Made by a program: the position numbers and the translations under genes
Notes under the pieces: model-generated
The model's database searches: none
The model's input: the letters and a program-made list of their open reading frames with translations, nothing else
What the model was told of the DNA's origin: nothing
Shown: one piece after another, positions 8,163 to 15,629 of the stretch
Numbering within the stretch: position 1 is the first letter of the stretch
Layout: every line of letters begins with the position of its first letter
DNA from: an uncultured Clostridia bacterium
GTDB taxonomy: Bacteria > Bacillota > Clostridia > Lachnospirales > Bianqueaceae
NCBI GenBank assembly: GCA_944383515.1
Contig: CALWPV010000114.1
Coordinates: 1-33,342 of the forward strand
Direction of reading: 5' to 3'
DNA length: 33,342 nt

Positions 8163-8265
8163 GTCCTGTGTGGGTATTATACCATAAGTTTGGCGCGTAA
8201 ACGCGCCAACTTAGCAAGAATCCTTTCAGGATTCTTGCGGTCGTCCTGTGTGGGTATTATACCAT
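8163..8265 (+). repeat. Intergenic repeat element, plus orientation (box A, CGCG palindrome, hairpin, box A)
   Basis: Box A (23 bp, starting GTCCTGTGTGGGTA and ending ATACCAT) occurs identically at 8163-8185 and 8243-8265, an 80-bp period. Between the copies lie the palindrome TTGGCGCGT-AA-ACGCGCCAA (8190-8209) and a perfect hairpin, GCAAGAATCCT-TTC-AGGATTCTTGC (8214-8238). The reverse complement of 14857-15023 has the same order of parts. The second box A ends 7 bp before the -35 of the HAD gene, so the element abuts a promoter. I do not recognise this family by name. Confidence 0.85.
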
Positions 8266-8272
8266 GAGGAGA

Positions 8273-8301
8273 TTGACAAGGCTTTCAGAGTTTGCTATAC
8301 T
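8273..8301 (+). promoter_or_regulatory. Promoter of the HAD phosphatase gene
   Basis: TTGACA at 8273-8278 and TATACT at 8296-8301 have 17-bp spacing, and the -10 is preceded by TGC (extended -10). The upstream in-frame ATG at 8264 overlaps this promoter, which supports the later start at 8333. Confidence 0.8.
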
Positions 8302-8332
8302 GATTCGAAAAATTAAGAAAGGAAGAAACGCT

Positions 8333-8983
8333 ATGGATAAACAGCTGTGTGCATTCCCTTGGAAAGGGGCTATTTTTGATCTGGATGGTACCATTATTGA
8401 CTCTATGGGCGTATGGCAACAAATTGACGAAGCCTTTTTAAAACGGCGTCATATTATGGTAGATCAGGATTACATAGAAGCGGTGAAAACCCTGCGGTAT
8501 GAAGACGCAGCGGTGTATACGATTGAGCGCTATCATCTTCCCGAAACCGTACAAGCAGTTATGGAGGAATGGGACGAGATGGCGCTCGATGCGTATCAGA
8601 ATCAAATTCCGTGCAAACCCGGAGCCAAAGAGTATATCCTGTATTTAAAAGAAAAAGGGGTCAAGCTGGCGCTGGCCACGGTGTCCCATGCCGGATTATC
8701 GCAGGCGGTTTTAAAGGCGCATGGTCTCGATATGGTTTTTGACGTTTGCACGGACGTATCTCAGGTATCCAGAGGGAAGGAAGAGCCAGATCTTTACCTT
8801 TTGGCCGCCGAGCGCATGGCGCTGCAGCCGGAACAATGCGTAGTCTTTGAAGATATTCTCATGGGAATCCAGGCGGCAAAACGCGCGGGATTTGTTACCT
8901 GCGGTATTCAGGACGCCTCGTCGGCGGCAGAGAAAGCGGCCATTCAGCAAACAGCCGATTTTTACTTGGAAAGTTTTCTCTAA
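8333..8983 (+). CDS. HAD superfamily phosphatase, beta-phosphoglucomutase-like subfamily
   Basis: The 216-residue protein starts at the ATG at 8333, with AAAGGAAG 7 bp upstream; longer in-frame starts lie in the promoter. All four HAD motifs are visible: FDLDGT with nucleophile Asp16 and Asp18, TVS near residues 116-118, Lys149 in SRGKEEPD, and the acidic VFEDI with Glu173-Asp174. A helical cap fits between motifs I and II. The length and the SRGKEEPD form fit subfamily IA enzymes that hydrolyse or isomerise small phosphorylated metabolites. The exact substrate cannot be read from sequence. It converges with the MATE gene on the other strand, with only 2 bp between the stop codons and no terminator hairpin visible between them, so the two transcripts may overlap. 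Confidence 0.9.
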   Translation: MDKQLCAFPWKGAIFDLDGTIIDSMGVWQQIDEAFLKRRHIMVDQDYIEAVKTLRYEDAAVYTIERYHLPETVQAVMEEWDEMALDAYQNQIPCKPGAKEYILYLKEKGVKLALATVSHAGLSQAVLKAHGLDMVFDVCTDVSQVSRGKEEPDLYLLAAERMALQPEQCVVFEDILMGIQAAKRAGFVTCGIQDASSAAEKAAIQQTADFYLESFL

Positions 8984-8985
8984 GC

Positions 8986-10320
8986 TTAATAGTGATAGCG
9001 GCTTTTTTGCGTTTTTAAAAAGTAACAAGACAGGAATAAACAAAGGGCTTCGGCAATCGGGATGGCTAGCCATATGCCGTCGCCGCCAATTTGATAGGGA
9101 AGAATGAGTAAAGCGGGCAGTATAAAGGCAAAGGTGCGGGCAAAGGAAATAATGGCCGATACCTTGCCATTCGACAGCGCGGTAAAAAAAGAAGAAGAAA
9201 AAATGTTAATGCCGGCAAATAAATAGCCAATGGAAAACAGTAAAAAGCCGCGAAGGGCAATGTCATATACAGGGGTGCCGGGCTGCGTGAATACGGCTAC
9301 AATCAGCTTAGCGCTAAAAAAAGGAAGCAGCGTCATTACCAAAGAAGCGATAAGAATAAACCGCAGACATAGCCGGAAAATTTGCTGCAGCTTAACTATA
9401 TTTTTCTCGCCGTAATTGTAGCTGACAATAGGAGCAACTCCGCTGGCAAATCCCATATAAATGGCTGTGAAAAGCGTTTGACAGTATAAGATCATAGAGA
9501 TAGCCGCTAAACCGTCTTCCCCCATTACATTTAGCGTTACCGTGTTAATGACAAGAAAAATGATACCCGTAGCCAAATTGGTTACCATTTCTGAACTTCC
9601 GTTGGTCATGGTATGTAAAATTACGGCGCCGCGAAGGCGGGGCCGCCTAAAACAAAGACCAGCGCGGTTACGGAAGAAAAAGATTAGCCCGGTTATAGCA
9701 GGAATTAAGTATCCAATCATAGTAGCCAGCGCCGCTCCGCTAATGCCCATATGAAACCAAACAATAAAAACGTAATCCAGAAGGGCGTTTGTAATTCCCG
9801 CGAACACAGCGGAATACAGACCCAGTTTGGGGCGACCGGCCGCCACGAAATAGCTCTGAAAAATAAGCTGCAGCATATACGCGGGAAATCCCAATAAGTT
9901 AACGGCAAAATAATCACGGCAATAGGGATAGAGCCGCGTATTGGCGCCCATAAGCTGAAGGATTGGCCGCAAAGCGGCAAAACCGATCAGCGACACGAGA
10001 AGGGCGGCGCCAAGGGCTAGCAGCGTGAGCAGCGACAAATCTTCACAAGCTTCTTGTAAGCGCCCCTCGCCCATTTTTTGGGCAATAACAGCGCTGCCTC
10101 CGGCGCCGAACATGGTGCCGAGTCCAATAATCAGGTAAATGACAGGGTATACAATATTGGTTGCGGAAATGGCGTCAGCACCAACAAAGCGGGAGACGAA
10201 TATTCCGTCGACCATGGAATAGATAGAAGTAAAAATCATCATGATAATAGTAGGAACCGAAAAACGGAGCAGCGATATCATGGTTATGGGCCTAGCTAAC
10301 TGGTTTTGTACGCTGGTCAT
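8986..10320 (-). CDS. MATE family multidrug/sodium antiporter
   Basis: The 444-residue membrane protein has about twelve hydrophobic segments in two halves. It has MATE features such as FSVPTIIMMIFTSIYSMVDGIFVSRFVG at the N terminus (split here only by reading) and GFASGVAPIVSYNYGEKN in the second half. MATE proteins export drugs or metabolites using an Na+ or H+ gradient. The start ATG directly follows GAGAAAGG with almost no spacer, which is unusual. An in-frame TGA nine bases before the ATG rules out a start further upstream, so a weak start or the internal Met14 remain options. It is divergent from metY and convergent with the HAD gene. A second MATE lies at 27527, in a different phylogenetic-looking form; substrate unknown. 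Confidence 0.92.
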   Translation of the reverse strand: MTSVQNQLARPITMISLLRFSVPTIIMMIFTSIYSMVDGIFVSRFVGADAISATNIVYPVIYLIIGLGTMFGAGGSAVIAQKMGEGRLQEACEDLSLLTLLALGAALLVSLIGFAALRPILQLMGANTRLYPYCRDYFAVNLLGFPAYMLQLIFQSYFVAAGRPKLGLYSAVFAGITNALLDYVFIVWFHMGISGAALATMIGYLIPAITGLIFFFRNRAGLCFRRPRLRGAVILHTMTNGSSEMVTNLATGIIFLVINTVTLNVMGEDGLAAISMILYCQTLFTAIYMGFASGVAPIVSYNYGEKNIVKLQQIFRLCLRFILIASLVMTLLPFFSAKLIVAVFTQPGTPVYDIALRGFLLFSIGYLFAGINIFSSSFFTALSNGKVSAIISFARTFAFILPALLILPYQIGGDGIWLAIPIAEALCLFLSCYFLKTQKSRYHY

Positions 10321-10341
10321 CCTTTCTCAGAAGAATTAGGC

Positions 10342-10370
10342 GTTATAGGTAAATGGCCGCTCTAGTACAA
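10342..10370 (-). promoter_or_regulatory. Possible promoter of the minus-strand MATE gene
   Basis: On the minus strand, TTGTAC (10370-10365) and TATAAC (10347-10342) are 17 bp apart, about 22 bp before the start codon. The boxes are imperfect. Confidence 0.45.
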
Positions 10371-10409
10371 ACCATGGGGCTGCCACGCGGTCAAGACGGG
10401 ATTTGTTCA

Positions 10410-10438
10410 TTGCAAAACGCGTAGTGATCTGCTATAAT
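10410..10438 (+). promoter_or_regulatory. Promoter of metY, extended -10 type
   Basis: TTGCAA at 10410-10415 and TATAAT at 10433-10438 are 17 bp apart, with TGC just before the -10. The two blocks TTGCAAAA and ATCTGCTATAATG are shared exactly with the aspA promoter. Confidence 0.8.
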
Positions 10439-10517
10439 GAAAACGGCGCAAACGGGCTGCCTAAAAGAATTACCCAATGCGTAGTACGGCCACTTGGCTG
10501 TTGTAGGAGGTATATAT

Positions 10518-11804
10518 ATGAAAGAGTTAAAGCCAGATGCTAAATTTGAAACAAAGTGTCTGCACGCAGGATATACTCCGGGCAACGGAGAGCCCCGCGT
10601 AGTTCCCATTGTACAGAGCACCACATATTGTTTTGATTCTACGGATCACATTGCAGCGTTATTTGATATGCCCACAGAATATATGTATTCGCGGTTTGCC
10701 AATCCAACCTGTGACGCTGTTGAAAAAAAGATCGCGGCCTTAGAAGGCGGTGTAGGCGCCATGCTGACCAGCAGCGGTCAGGCGGCCAGTTTACTATCGA
10801 TTTTAAATCTATGCCATGCGGGCGATAGCTTTATTGCCGCGTCTACCATTTATGGCGGCACGGTTAATTTATTTGCGGTAACCTTAAAGAAATTAGGTAT
10901 TGAATGCATTTGGGTAGACAGCAGCGCGAGTGAAGAAGAAATTCAGGCCGCGTTTAAGCCCAATACAAAGGCGGTATTTGGCGAAACACTGGCCAATCCG
11001 GCTCTGGTTGTTTTCGATATTGAAAAATTTGCTAGCATTGCGCACAAAAATGGAGTGCCGCTCATTGTTGATAATACGTTTGCAACGCCGTATCTCTGCC
11101 GGCCGTTCGAGTTTGGCGCGGATATCGTGATTCATTCTACCACCAAATATATGGACGGACATGCTCTGCAGGTAGGCGGCGTGATTGTTGACGGCGGAAC
11201 GTTCGACTGGGCGCAGAGCGGAAAGTTCCCTGAATTTACCGAACCGGACGAAAGCTATCACGGTGTGGTTTATACGCGCGATTTTGGCAATATGGCTTAT
11301 ATTATAAAAGCACGTATGCAGCTAATGAGAGACTTTGGCTGCTATCCGGCAGCACATTCGGCCTTTTTGTTGAATTTAGGGCTAGAAACCCTGTCGGTTC
11401 GCATGAAGCAGTATTGTGAAAATGCCATGCAAGTGGCCGCTATGCTGGAAAAAGCGCCGCAGGTTGAAAGCGTTAGCTATCCCGGCCTGCCTTCTAGCCC
11501 CGATCATGAGCTGGCGAAAAAATATTTGCCTCTGGGCTGCAGCGGCGTTATTACGTTCTCTATTAAAGGAGGGCGCCAAAATGCAGTGAAATTTATGGAC
11601 AGCCTGCAGCTGGCCTCTAATGTAGTGCATGTTGCCGATATTAGAACCTGTGTGCTGCATCCGGCATCGGCTACGCATCGTCAGTTAACCGATGAGCAGC
11701 TGATAGCTGCCGGTATTGACGCGGGCATGATTCGCCTTTCGGTAGGGTTGGAAAATGTAGACGACATTATAGCTGATATTCAGCAGGCCTTGAATCAGAT
11801 CTGA
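10518..11804 (+). CDS. metY: O-acetylhomoserine sulfhydrylase/aminocarboxypropyltransferase (PLP enzyme)
   Basis: The 428-residue protein starts at the ATG at 10518, 7 bp after TAGGAGG; an in-frame ATG at 10494 has no such site. It belongs to the Cys/Met metabolism PLP family: YSRFANPT near the N terminus, SSGQAA for phosphate binding, and the PLP lysine Lys210 in HSTTKYMDGH. The length, the TKCLHAGYTP opening and the long insert EPDESYHGVVY fit MetY rather than MetB/MetC. It would make homocysteine from O-acetylhomoserine and sulfide in the cytoplasm, feeding MetH encoded at 18062. It is a single-gene unit with its own promoter and terminator. No SAM riboswitch or T-box is visible in the leader. 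A methionine gamma-lyase activity is a less likely alternative. Confidence 0.92.
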   Translation: MKELKPDAKFETKCLHAGYTPGNGEPRVVPIVQSTTYCFDSTDHIAALFDMPTEYMYSRFANPTCDAVEKKIAALEGGVGAMLTSSGQAASLLSILNLCHAGDSFIAASTIYGGTVNLFAVTLKKLGIECIWVDSSASEEEIQAAFKPNTKAVFGETLANPALVVFDIEKFASIAHKNGVPLIVDNTFATPYLCRPFEFGADIVIHSTTKYMDGHALQVGGVIVDGGTFDWAQSGKFPEFTEPDESYHGVVYTRDFGNMAYIIKARMQLMRDFGCYPAAHSAFLLNLGLETLSVRMKQYCENAMQVAAMLEKAPQVESVSYPGLPSSPDHELAKKYLPLGCSGVITFSIKGGRQNAVKFMDSLQLASNVVHVADIRTCVLHPASATHRQLTDEQLIAAGIDAGMIRLSVGLENVDDIIADIQQALNQI

Positions 11805-11828
11805 CAAAAAGTTGTACATGGCAAAAAA

Positions 11829-11878
11829 AGCTGCCACGTCTATGATTAGAAAATCATAGATGTGACAGCTCTTTTTTT
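11829..11878. terminator. Bidirectional terminator between metY and malic enzyme
   Basis: A 19-bp stem with a few G-U pairs (AGCTGCCACGTCTATGATT with AATCATAGATGTGACAGCT) has an AGAA loop. CTTTTTTTC follows on the plus strand, and a run of A precedes it, giving a T-run on the minus strand. It serves both convergent genes. Confidence 0.92.
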
Positions 11879-11911
11879 CTTTAGTAACGCAGACGGAGAA
11901 AGAATTACTAT

Positions 11912-13144
11912 TTATGCTTCGGCGCGAACCAGCTGCTGCGTGTGCTCGGCTACTTGCTCGGGGGTAATATCGGTGCGCTGGGCAATGCCCGTTTCCAGAG
12001 CGATTTTAGCTACAAAGCTGGCAACACGGGGCGCTACACGGCGGTCAAAAGGAGAAGGAAGAATATAATCTTCCGATAATTCCTGATCGCTAATCAAGTC
12101 AGCAATAGCGCGAGCCGCCGCCACTTTCATTTCTTCGGTAATTTGTGTGGCGCGTACATCGAGGGCGCCGCGGAAAATGCCTGGGAATGCCAAAATGTTA
12201 TTGATCTGATTCGGGTAATCAGAACGGCCCGTGCCGATGACACGAGCGCCGGCTTCTTTGGCTAGGGCCGGATCAATTTCCGGCGTTGGGTTAGCCATAG
12301 GAAAGACAATGGGATCATGATTCATTGAACGAATCATTTCCGGCGTTACGACATTGCCTACAGAAAGACCAATGAAGAGATCGGCGCCTTTCATTAAGTC
12401 GGCAATCGAGCCATGGATTTTTTCTTGATTCGTGATTTGAGCTAGCTCTTGCAAAATGGGAGTAAGGCGGTCGCGGCCGGCATAAACAGCGCCCTTGCTG
12501 TCGCACAGCGCAAGGTGTTTGACGCCGAGCGCCAGTAAAAGCCGGGAAACGGAAATGGCAGCCGCGCCGGCGCCGCTTACCGCAACCCGAATTTCGTCGA
12601 TCCGCTTTCCTACCAGCTTTAAGGCATTAAGGGTAGCGGCAGCCGCAACAATGGCCGTACCGTGCTGGTCATCGTGAAAAACAGGAATAGAGCAGATTTC
12701 TTTAAGCTTTTTCTCAATATAAAAGCATTCGGGAGCTTTAATGTCTTCTAAGTTAATACCGCCAAAGCTAGGCTCCATAAGCTTAACCGCTTGAATCAGC
12801 TCGTCGGGATCTTGGGTGTTTAAACAGATGGGAAAAGCGTCTACGCCGGCAAATTCTTTAAATAAACAGGCTTTTCCTTCCATAACAGGCAGGCCGGCGG
12901 CTGCGCCAATATTACCAAGTCCCAGAACAGCTGTGCCATTGGTAACAACAGCAACCATATTGCCCTTGGCCGTGTAATCGTAGAGTTTTTGCGGGTCTTT
13001 CTGGATTTCCAGACAAGGCTCCGCTACGCCGGGAGAATAAGCCAAGGACAGATCGCGGCTATCTCTAAGCGGTACCTTCAGTTCAACAGAAATTTTACCC
13101 TGTGCTTCTTTATGCAGTTTTAATGCGTCTTCTTTTAATGACAT
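11912..13144 (-). CDS. Malic enzyme (malate dehydrogenase, decarboxylating), short bacterial type
   Basis: The 410-residue protein has an excellent ribosome binding site (TAAGGAGG) 9 bp before its ATG. The N-terminal malic domain shows [11 protein letters not shown] with catalytic Tyr36, Lys91 in [11 protein letters not shown], and the metal ligands NLEDI and FHDDQHGTA (to residue 163). The NAD-binding domain begins VSGAGAAA at about residue 190. It oxidises L-malate to pyruvate and CO2 with NAD or NADP. The length and the absence of a C-terminal phosphotransacetylase domain separate it from the long MaeB form. It is divergent from aspA, which makes fumarate, so the pair may serve C4-acid turnover. 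NAD versus NADP preference cannot be judged with confidence. Confidence 0.95.
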   Translation of the reverse strand: MSLKEDALKLHKEAQGKISVELKVPLRDSRDLSLAYSPGVAEPCLEIQKDPQKLYDYTAKGNMVAVVTNGTAVLGLGNIGAAAGLPVMEGKACLFKEFAGVDAFPICLNTQDPDELIQAVKLMEPSFGGINLEDIKAPECFYIEKKLKEICSIPVFHDDQHGTAIVAAAATLNALKLVGKRIDEIRVAVSGAGAAAISVSRLLLALGVKHLALCDSKGAVYAGRDRLTPILQELAQITNQEKIHGSIADLMKGADLFIGLSVGNVVTPEMIRSMNHDPIVFPMANPTPEIDPALAKEAGARVIGTGRSDYPNQINNILAFPGIFRGALDVRATQITEEMKVAAARAIADLISDQELSEDYILPSPFDRRVAPRVASFVAKIALETGIAQRTDITPEQVAEHTQQLVRAEA

Positions 13145-13230
13145 AAATTGAATTCCTCCTTATAGAGTTCGCTATCATTCTCTTGTTTTAAGGAAAACAA
13201 AAAGAGAATGGATTTTTAAAGAACATTCTT

Positions 13231-13259
13231 ATTGTAGCCTGAATCACGAAAAATCGCAA
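13231..13259 (-). promoter_or_regulatory. Promoter of malic enzyme
   Basis: On the minus strand, TTGCGA (13259-13254) and TACAAT (13236-13231) are 17 bp apart. The leader of about 80 nt contains the 13176-13210 hairpin upstream of the ribosome binding site. Confidence 0.7.
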
Positions 13260-13371
13260 GTTTATTTTGTGAATTGGCTGAAAATATTAGTGTTAAATAA
13301 ATAACGAAAGTGCATGTGGGTGAAAAATCATAAAAAAATCAATAAAATGCAGGAAAACTTTCAAAAAGGGG

Positions 13372-13399
13372 TTGCAAAATTCGCGATATCTGCTATAAT
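13372..13399 (+). promoter_or_regulatory. Promoter of aspA, extended -10 type
   Basis: TTGCAA at 13372-13377 and TATAAT at 13394-13399 have 16-bp spacing, with TGC before the -10. The outer blocks are identical to those of the metY promoter. A leader hairpin follows at 13414-13452. Confidence 0.8.
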
Positions 13400-13486
13400 G
13401 GGTGTGCTTAATGAAGGAAACGCATCATATGCAGGAAGCAAAGCGTTTTCCTAATCAATATTTCATATAAAAAAGGAGATTACATC

Positions 13487-14863
13487 ATGCAGTATCGTAT
13501 TGAACGCGATTCGATCGGAGAAAAGCAAGTACCAGTGGATGCCTATTATGGCGTTCAGGCTATGAGGGGCCATGAAAACTTCCATATTACCGGTCATAGA
13601 CTTCAAAAGGAATATATCGAGAGTATCGCGGAAATCAAAATTGCTGCGGCCACGGTTAACTATGAGTGCGGCGAGCTGAATAAAAATGTTTGCGAAGCCA
13701 TTTGTCGCGCTAGCCGCGAAATTTTAGAGGGTAAGTTTTTAAATGAGTTTATTTGTGATCCGGTACAAGGAAGCGCCGGAACCACAATCAATATGAATGC
13801 CAACGAGGTCATTGCCAATCGCGCGATTGAGATTTTAGGCGGCACCAAGGGTGACTACACGGTAGTGCATCCGAATGATCATGTGAATCGTTCGCAATCA
13901 ACGAATGATGTAATTCCTACGGCAGGCAAACTGACGGCGATTAAATTGTTGAAGAAGGCGCAGCTGCAGCTGCAGCGTTTGGAAAAAGCGCTGGGTATTA
14001 AAGAAAAAGAATTTTGGAATATTGTGAAAATGGGTCGTACTGAAATGCAGGATGCGGTGCCGATCCGTTTGGGACAGGAATTTGGCGCCTATCGCTGCGC
14101 GGTGCAAAGAGGCATTCGCCGGTTTGATTTGGCAATGGAAGAGCTTTCCTATGTGAATATGGGCGGTACGGCGATCGGAACTTGTTTAAATGCTTGTCCG
14201 GAATATGTTAAAAATATTGTTCCCCGTTTAAGCATGGTTACGGGTCTTGAGCTGAAGCAGTGTGAAAACCTGGTAGACGGTACTCAGAATGTCGATACGT
14301 TTGCTTTTGTTTCTTCTATTCTGAAGACTTGTGTAGTTAGTCTGGCTAAAATCTCGCACGATTTAATGCTTATGTCTTCTGGACCGAGAACCGGTTTTGG
14401 AGAAATTAAATTGCCGCCCAAACAGAACGGTTCTTCCATTATGCCGGGTAAAGTAAATCCGGTAGTTCCGGAAGTTATGGCTCAGATTTCGTATTTGATT
14501 ATTGGTAACGATACCACCATTATGATGGCATCGGAAGCGGGTCAGCTGGAGCTGAACGCCTATGAGCCCGTGCTATTTTATAAACTTTTTGAATCGATCA
14601 ATGCGATTACCGGTGGCGTTGAAACATTAGTGGATAACTGTATTTTGGACATTGAAGCGAATGAAGATCGCTGCCGTGAGCTGGTAGAAAACTCGGTAGG
14701 CATTATTACGGCAATTTCACCTAAGGTAGGGTATCAGGTAGCTGCTGATATTGCAAAAGAAGCAACTAAAACGGGTAAACCTGTTCGCGAAGTGTTAAAG
14801 TCCAAACACCTCTTTACAGATGAAGAAGTAGAGACCATGCTGGACCCGGAGAATATGGTATAA
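13487..14863 (+). CDS. aspA: Aspartate ammonia-lyase (aspartase)
   Basis: The 458-residue protein starts at an ATG shortly after AAAAGGAGA. It is of the fumarase/aspartase superfamily: GSAGTTINMNANEV and NDHVNRSQSTND in the substrate site, and the signature GSSIMPGKVNPV near residues 315-326 with the catalytic Ser loop. The continuation VVPEVMAQISYLIIGND fits aspartase better than fumarase, where the residues after PGKVNP are usually TQCEA. It deaminates L-aspartate to fumarate and ammonia. It has its own promoter. The last codons and stop lie inside the left arm of a long palindrome (14857-14894), so the 3' end of the reading frame is fused with the repeat element. Fumarase is the main alternative and is less likely. 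Confidence 0.92.
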   Translation: MQYRIERDSIGEKQVPVDAYYGVQAMRGHENFHITGHRLQKEYIESIAEIKIAAATVNYECGELNKNVCEAICRASREILEGKFLNEFICDPVQGSAGTTINMNANEVIANRAIEILGGTKGDYTVVHPNDHVNRSQSTNDVIPTAGKLTAIKLLKKAQLQLQRLEKALGIKEKEFWNIVKMGRTEMQDAVPIRLGQEFGAYRCAVQRGIRRFDLAMEELSYVNMGGTAIGTCLNACPEYVKNIVPRLSMVTGLELKQCENLVDGTQNVDTFAFVSSILKTCVVSLAKISHDLMLMSSGPRTGFGEIKLPPKQNGSSIMPGKVNPVVPEVMAQISYLIIGNDTTIMMASEAGQLELNAYEPVLFYKLFESINAITGGVETLVDNCILDIEANEDRCRELVENSVGIITAISPKVGYQVAADIAKEATKTGKPVREVLKSKHLFTDEEVETMLDPENMV

Positions 14864-15023
14864 GATTGGCGCGTTTACGCGCCAATCTTATACCCACACA
14901 GGACGACCGTAAGAATTCCGAAGGAATTCTTACTAAGTTGGCGCGTTTACGCGCCAATCTTATACCCACACAGTACTAAGTTGGCGCGTTTACGCGCCAA
15001 TCTTATACCCACACAGTACTAAG
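14857..15023 (-). repeat. Intergenic repeat element, minus orientation, with tandem palindrome units
   Basis: Three units start with the palindrome TTGGCGCGT-TT-ACGCGCCAA at 14866, 14938 and 14981. The first is 72 bp and the other two are identical 43-bp copies. The first contains a 29-bp stretch lacking in the others, holding a perfect hairpin GTAAGAATTCC-GAA-GGAATTCTTAC (14909-14933). The first palindrome extends to 18-bp arms (14857-14874 and 14877-14894), covering the aspA stop codon. Box A cores lie at 14891-14907, 14963-14973 and 15006-15016 on the minus strand. A decayed palindrome (GTTGGTTACGCCAA) follows near 15027-15040. Confidence 0.9.
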
Positions 15024-15070
15024 TTTGTTGGTTACGCCAATACGCAGACAAAACAGATAATTACGAAGGA

Positions 15071-15168
15071 TAAGTTCCAGAGGCCAGCTCTGGAATTTAG
15101 CAGGAATCCCTATAGCAGAAAGGCAAATAGGGCTTCTTGCTAAGTTCGTCATTCGAAGTGATGAACTT
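15071..15168 (+). other. Three consecutive stem-loops after the repeat element
   Basis: Stem 1 (15071-15099) has TTCCAGAG/CTCTGGAA as its core around GCCAG. Stem 2 (15097-15143) is a 17-bp stem with one mismatch and one G-U pair around 13 nt. Stem 3 (15142-15168) is an 11-bp stem with two G-U pairs around TCGAA. They touch or overlap end to end and contain no reading frame. They could be part of a long structured aspA 3' region or a separate RNA; no promoter was found inside. Confidence 0.6.
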
Positions 15169-15188
15169 ATATCTCCTTTTTTTCATGA

Positions 15189-15226
15189 GGTCCGACTCCG
15201 TTTTAATAACGGGGTCGGATCTTTTT
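15189..15226 (+). terminator. Strong intrinsic terminator ending the structured region after aspA
   Basis: A 14-bp stem with a few G-U pairs (15189-15202 with 15208-15221) is followed by TTTTT. It would end a transcript running through all the hairpins from aspA. Confidence 0.92.
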
Positions 15227-15279
15227 ATTCAATTTTGTCCGGATCTTTGCATATGATAGCGTTAAAGGAGGGAGAGCGA

Positions 15280-15594
15280 ATGGCTGAAAAGAACATAGGT
15301 GGACCGGATCTCATGAAAATGCTGCAGATGATGATGCCGTATATGGATGAAGAGTCGAGTCGTATGCTCCGCATTATGCTCAAAATCAGGGAGCTGCAAG
15401 AGCTCATGCAGCCTCCGGCGCCTAAGCCGCCTGCAGTACCGTCGGAGGAAAAAACGGAGGAGGCGCGGAAGGAAAACGAAAACCAGGAGCCGCCTTCGCC
15501 GGCCGCCGCTACGGATCTGACAGCGCAGCTGCAGGAAGGATTAACGCCGCAGCAGAAAGATATGATTATTTCTCTCAGTGGAATGATTAAGTAA
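15280..15594 (+). CDS. Small Met-rich helical protein of unknown function (104 aa)
   Basis: An ATG at 15280 follows AAAGGAGGGAG, which is preferred over in-frame starts from 15235 that lack such a site. The N-terminal part (LMKMLQMMMPYMDEESSRMLRIMLKIRELQ, broken across two helices) is amphipathic and rich in Met. The middle is a Pro/Glu/Lys linker, and the C terminus LTPQQKDMIISLSGMIK is a short helix. There is no signal peptide, clear membrane segment or Cys. The following gene also carries an LTPEEK motif before a terminal helix, so the two may be related or bind each other. I do not recognise a family. It follows a strong terminator, but no clear promoter of its own is seen. Confidence 0.75.
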   Translation: MAEKNIGGPDLMKMLQMMMPYMDEESSRMLRIMLKIRELQELMQPPAPKPPAVPSEEKTEEARKENENQEPPSPAAATDLTAQLQEGLTPQQKDMIISLSGMIK

Positions 15595-15629
15595 TCGTAA
15601 TTCAATTATAACGAGAAAAGAGGGATGAT

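Larger units (their letters stand above)
13145..13486. other. Divergent intergenic region between malic enzyme and aspA
   Basis: The 342-bp region has a promoter on each strand and a hairpin in each leader. On the malic enzyme side, CATTCTCTT..GTTTT pairs with AAAAC..AAGAGAATG (13176-13210, 3-nt bulge). On the aspA side, AAGGAAACGC pairs with GCGTTTTCCT (13414-13452). The middle (about 13260-13370) is AT-rich, with no gene. Confidence 0.6.

Noticed and set aside
8163-8265. Insertion sequence ends or transposon remnants
   Set aside because: No transposase reading frame and no target-site duplication are visible. The repeats are in unit form and can only be called a repeat family.
8264-8332. 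Longer start of the HAD gene at 8264
   Set aside because: It would place the promoter and part of the repeat element inside the coding region. The ATG at 8333 has the proper ribosome binding site.
10439-10517. SAM riboswitch before metY
   Set aside because: The leader after the promoter is about 75 nt, too short and without the SAM-I core.
14857-15023. CRISPR array
   Set aside because: The repeated units are contiguous and internally palindromic with no unique spacers between them.
15071-15143. tRNA gene suggested by successive stems
   Set aside because: No acceptor stem, TTC loop or CCA-compatible end fits; the stems are simple end-to-end hairpins.
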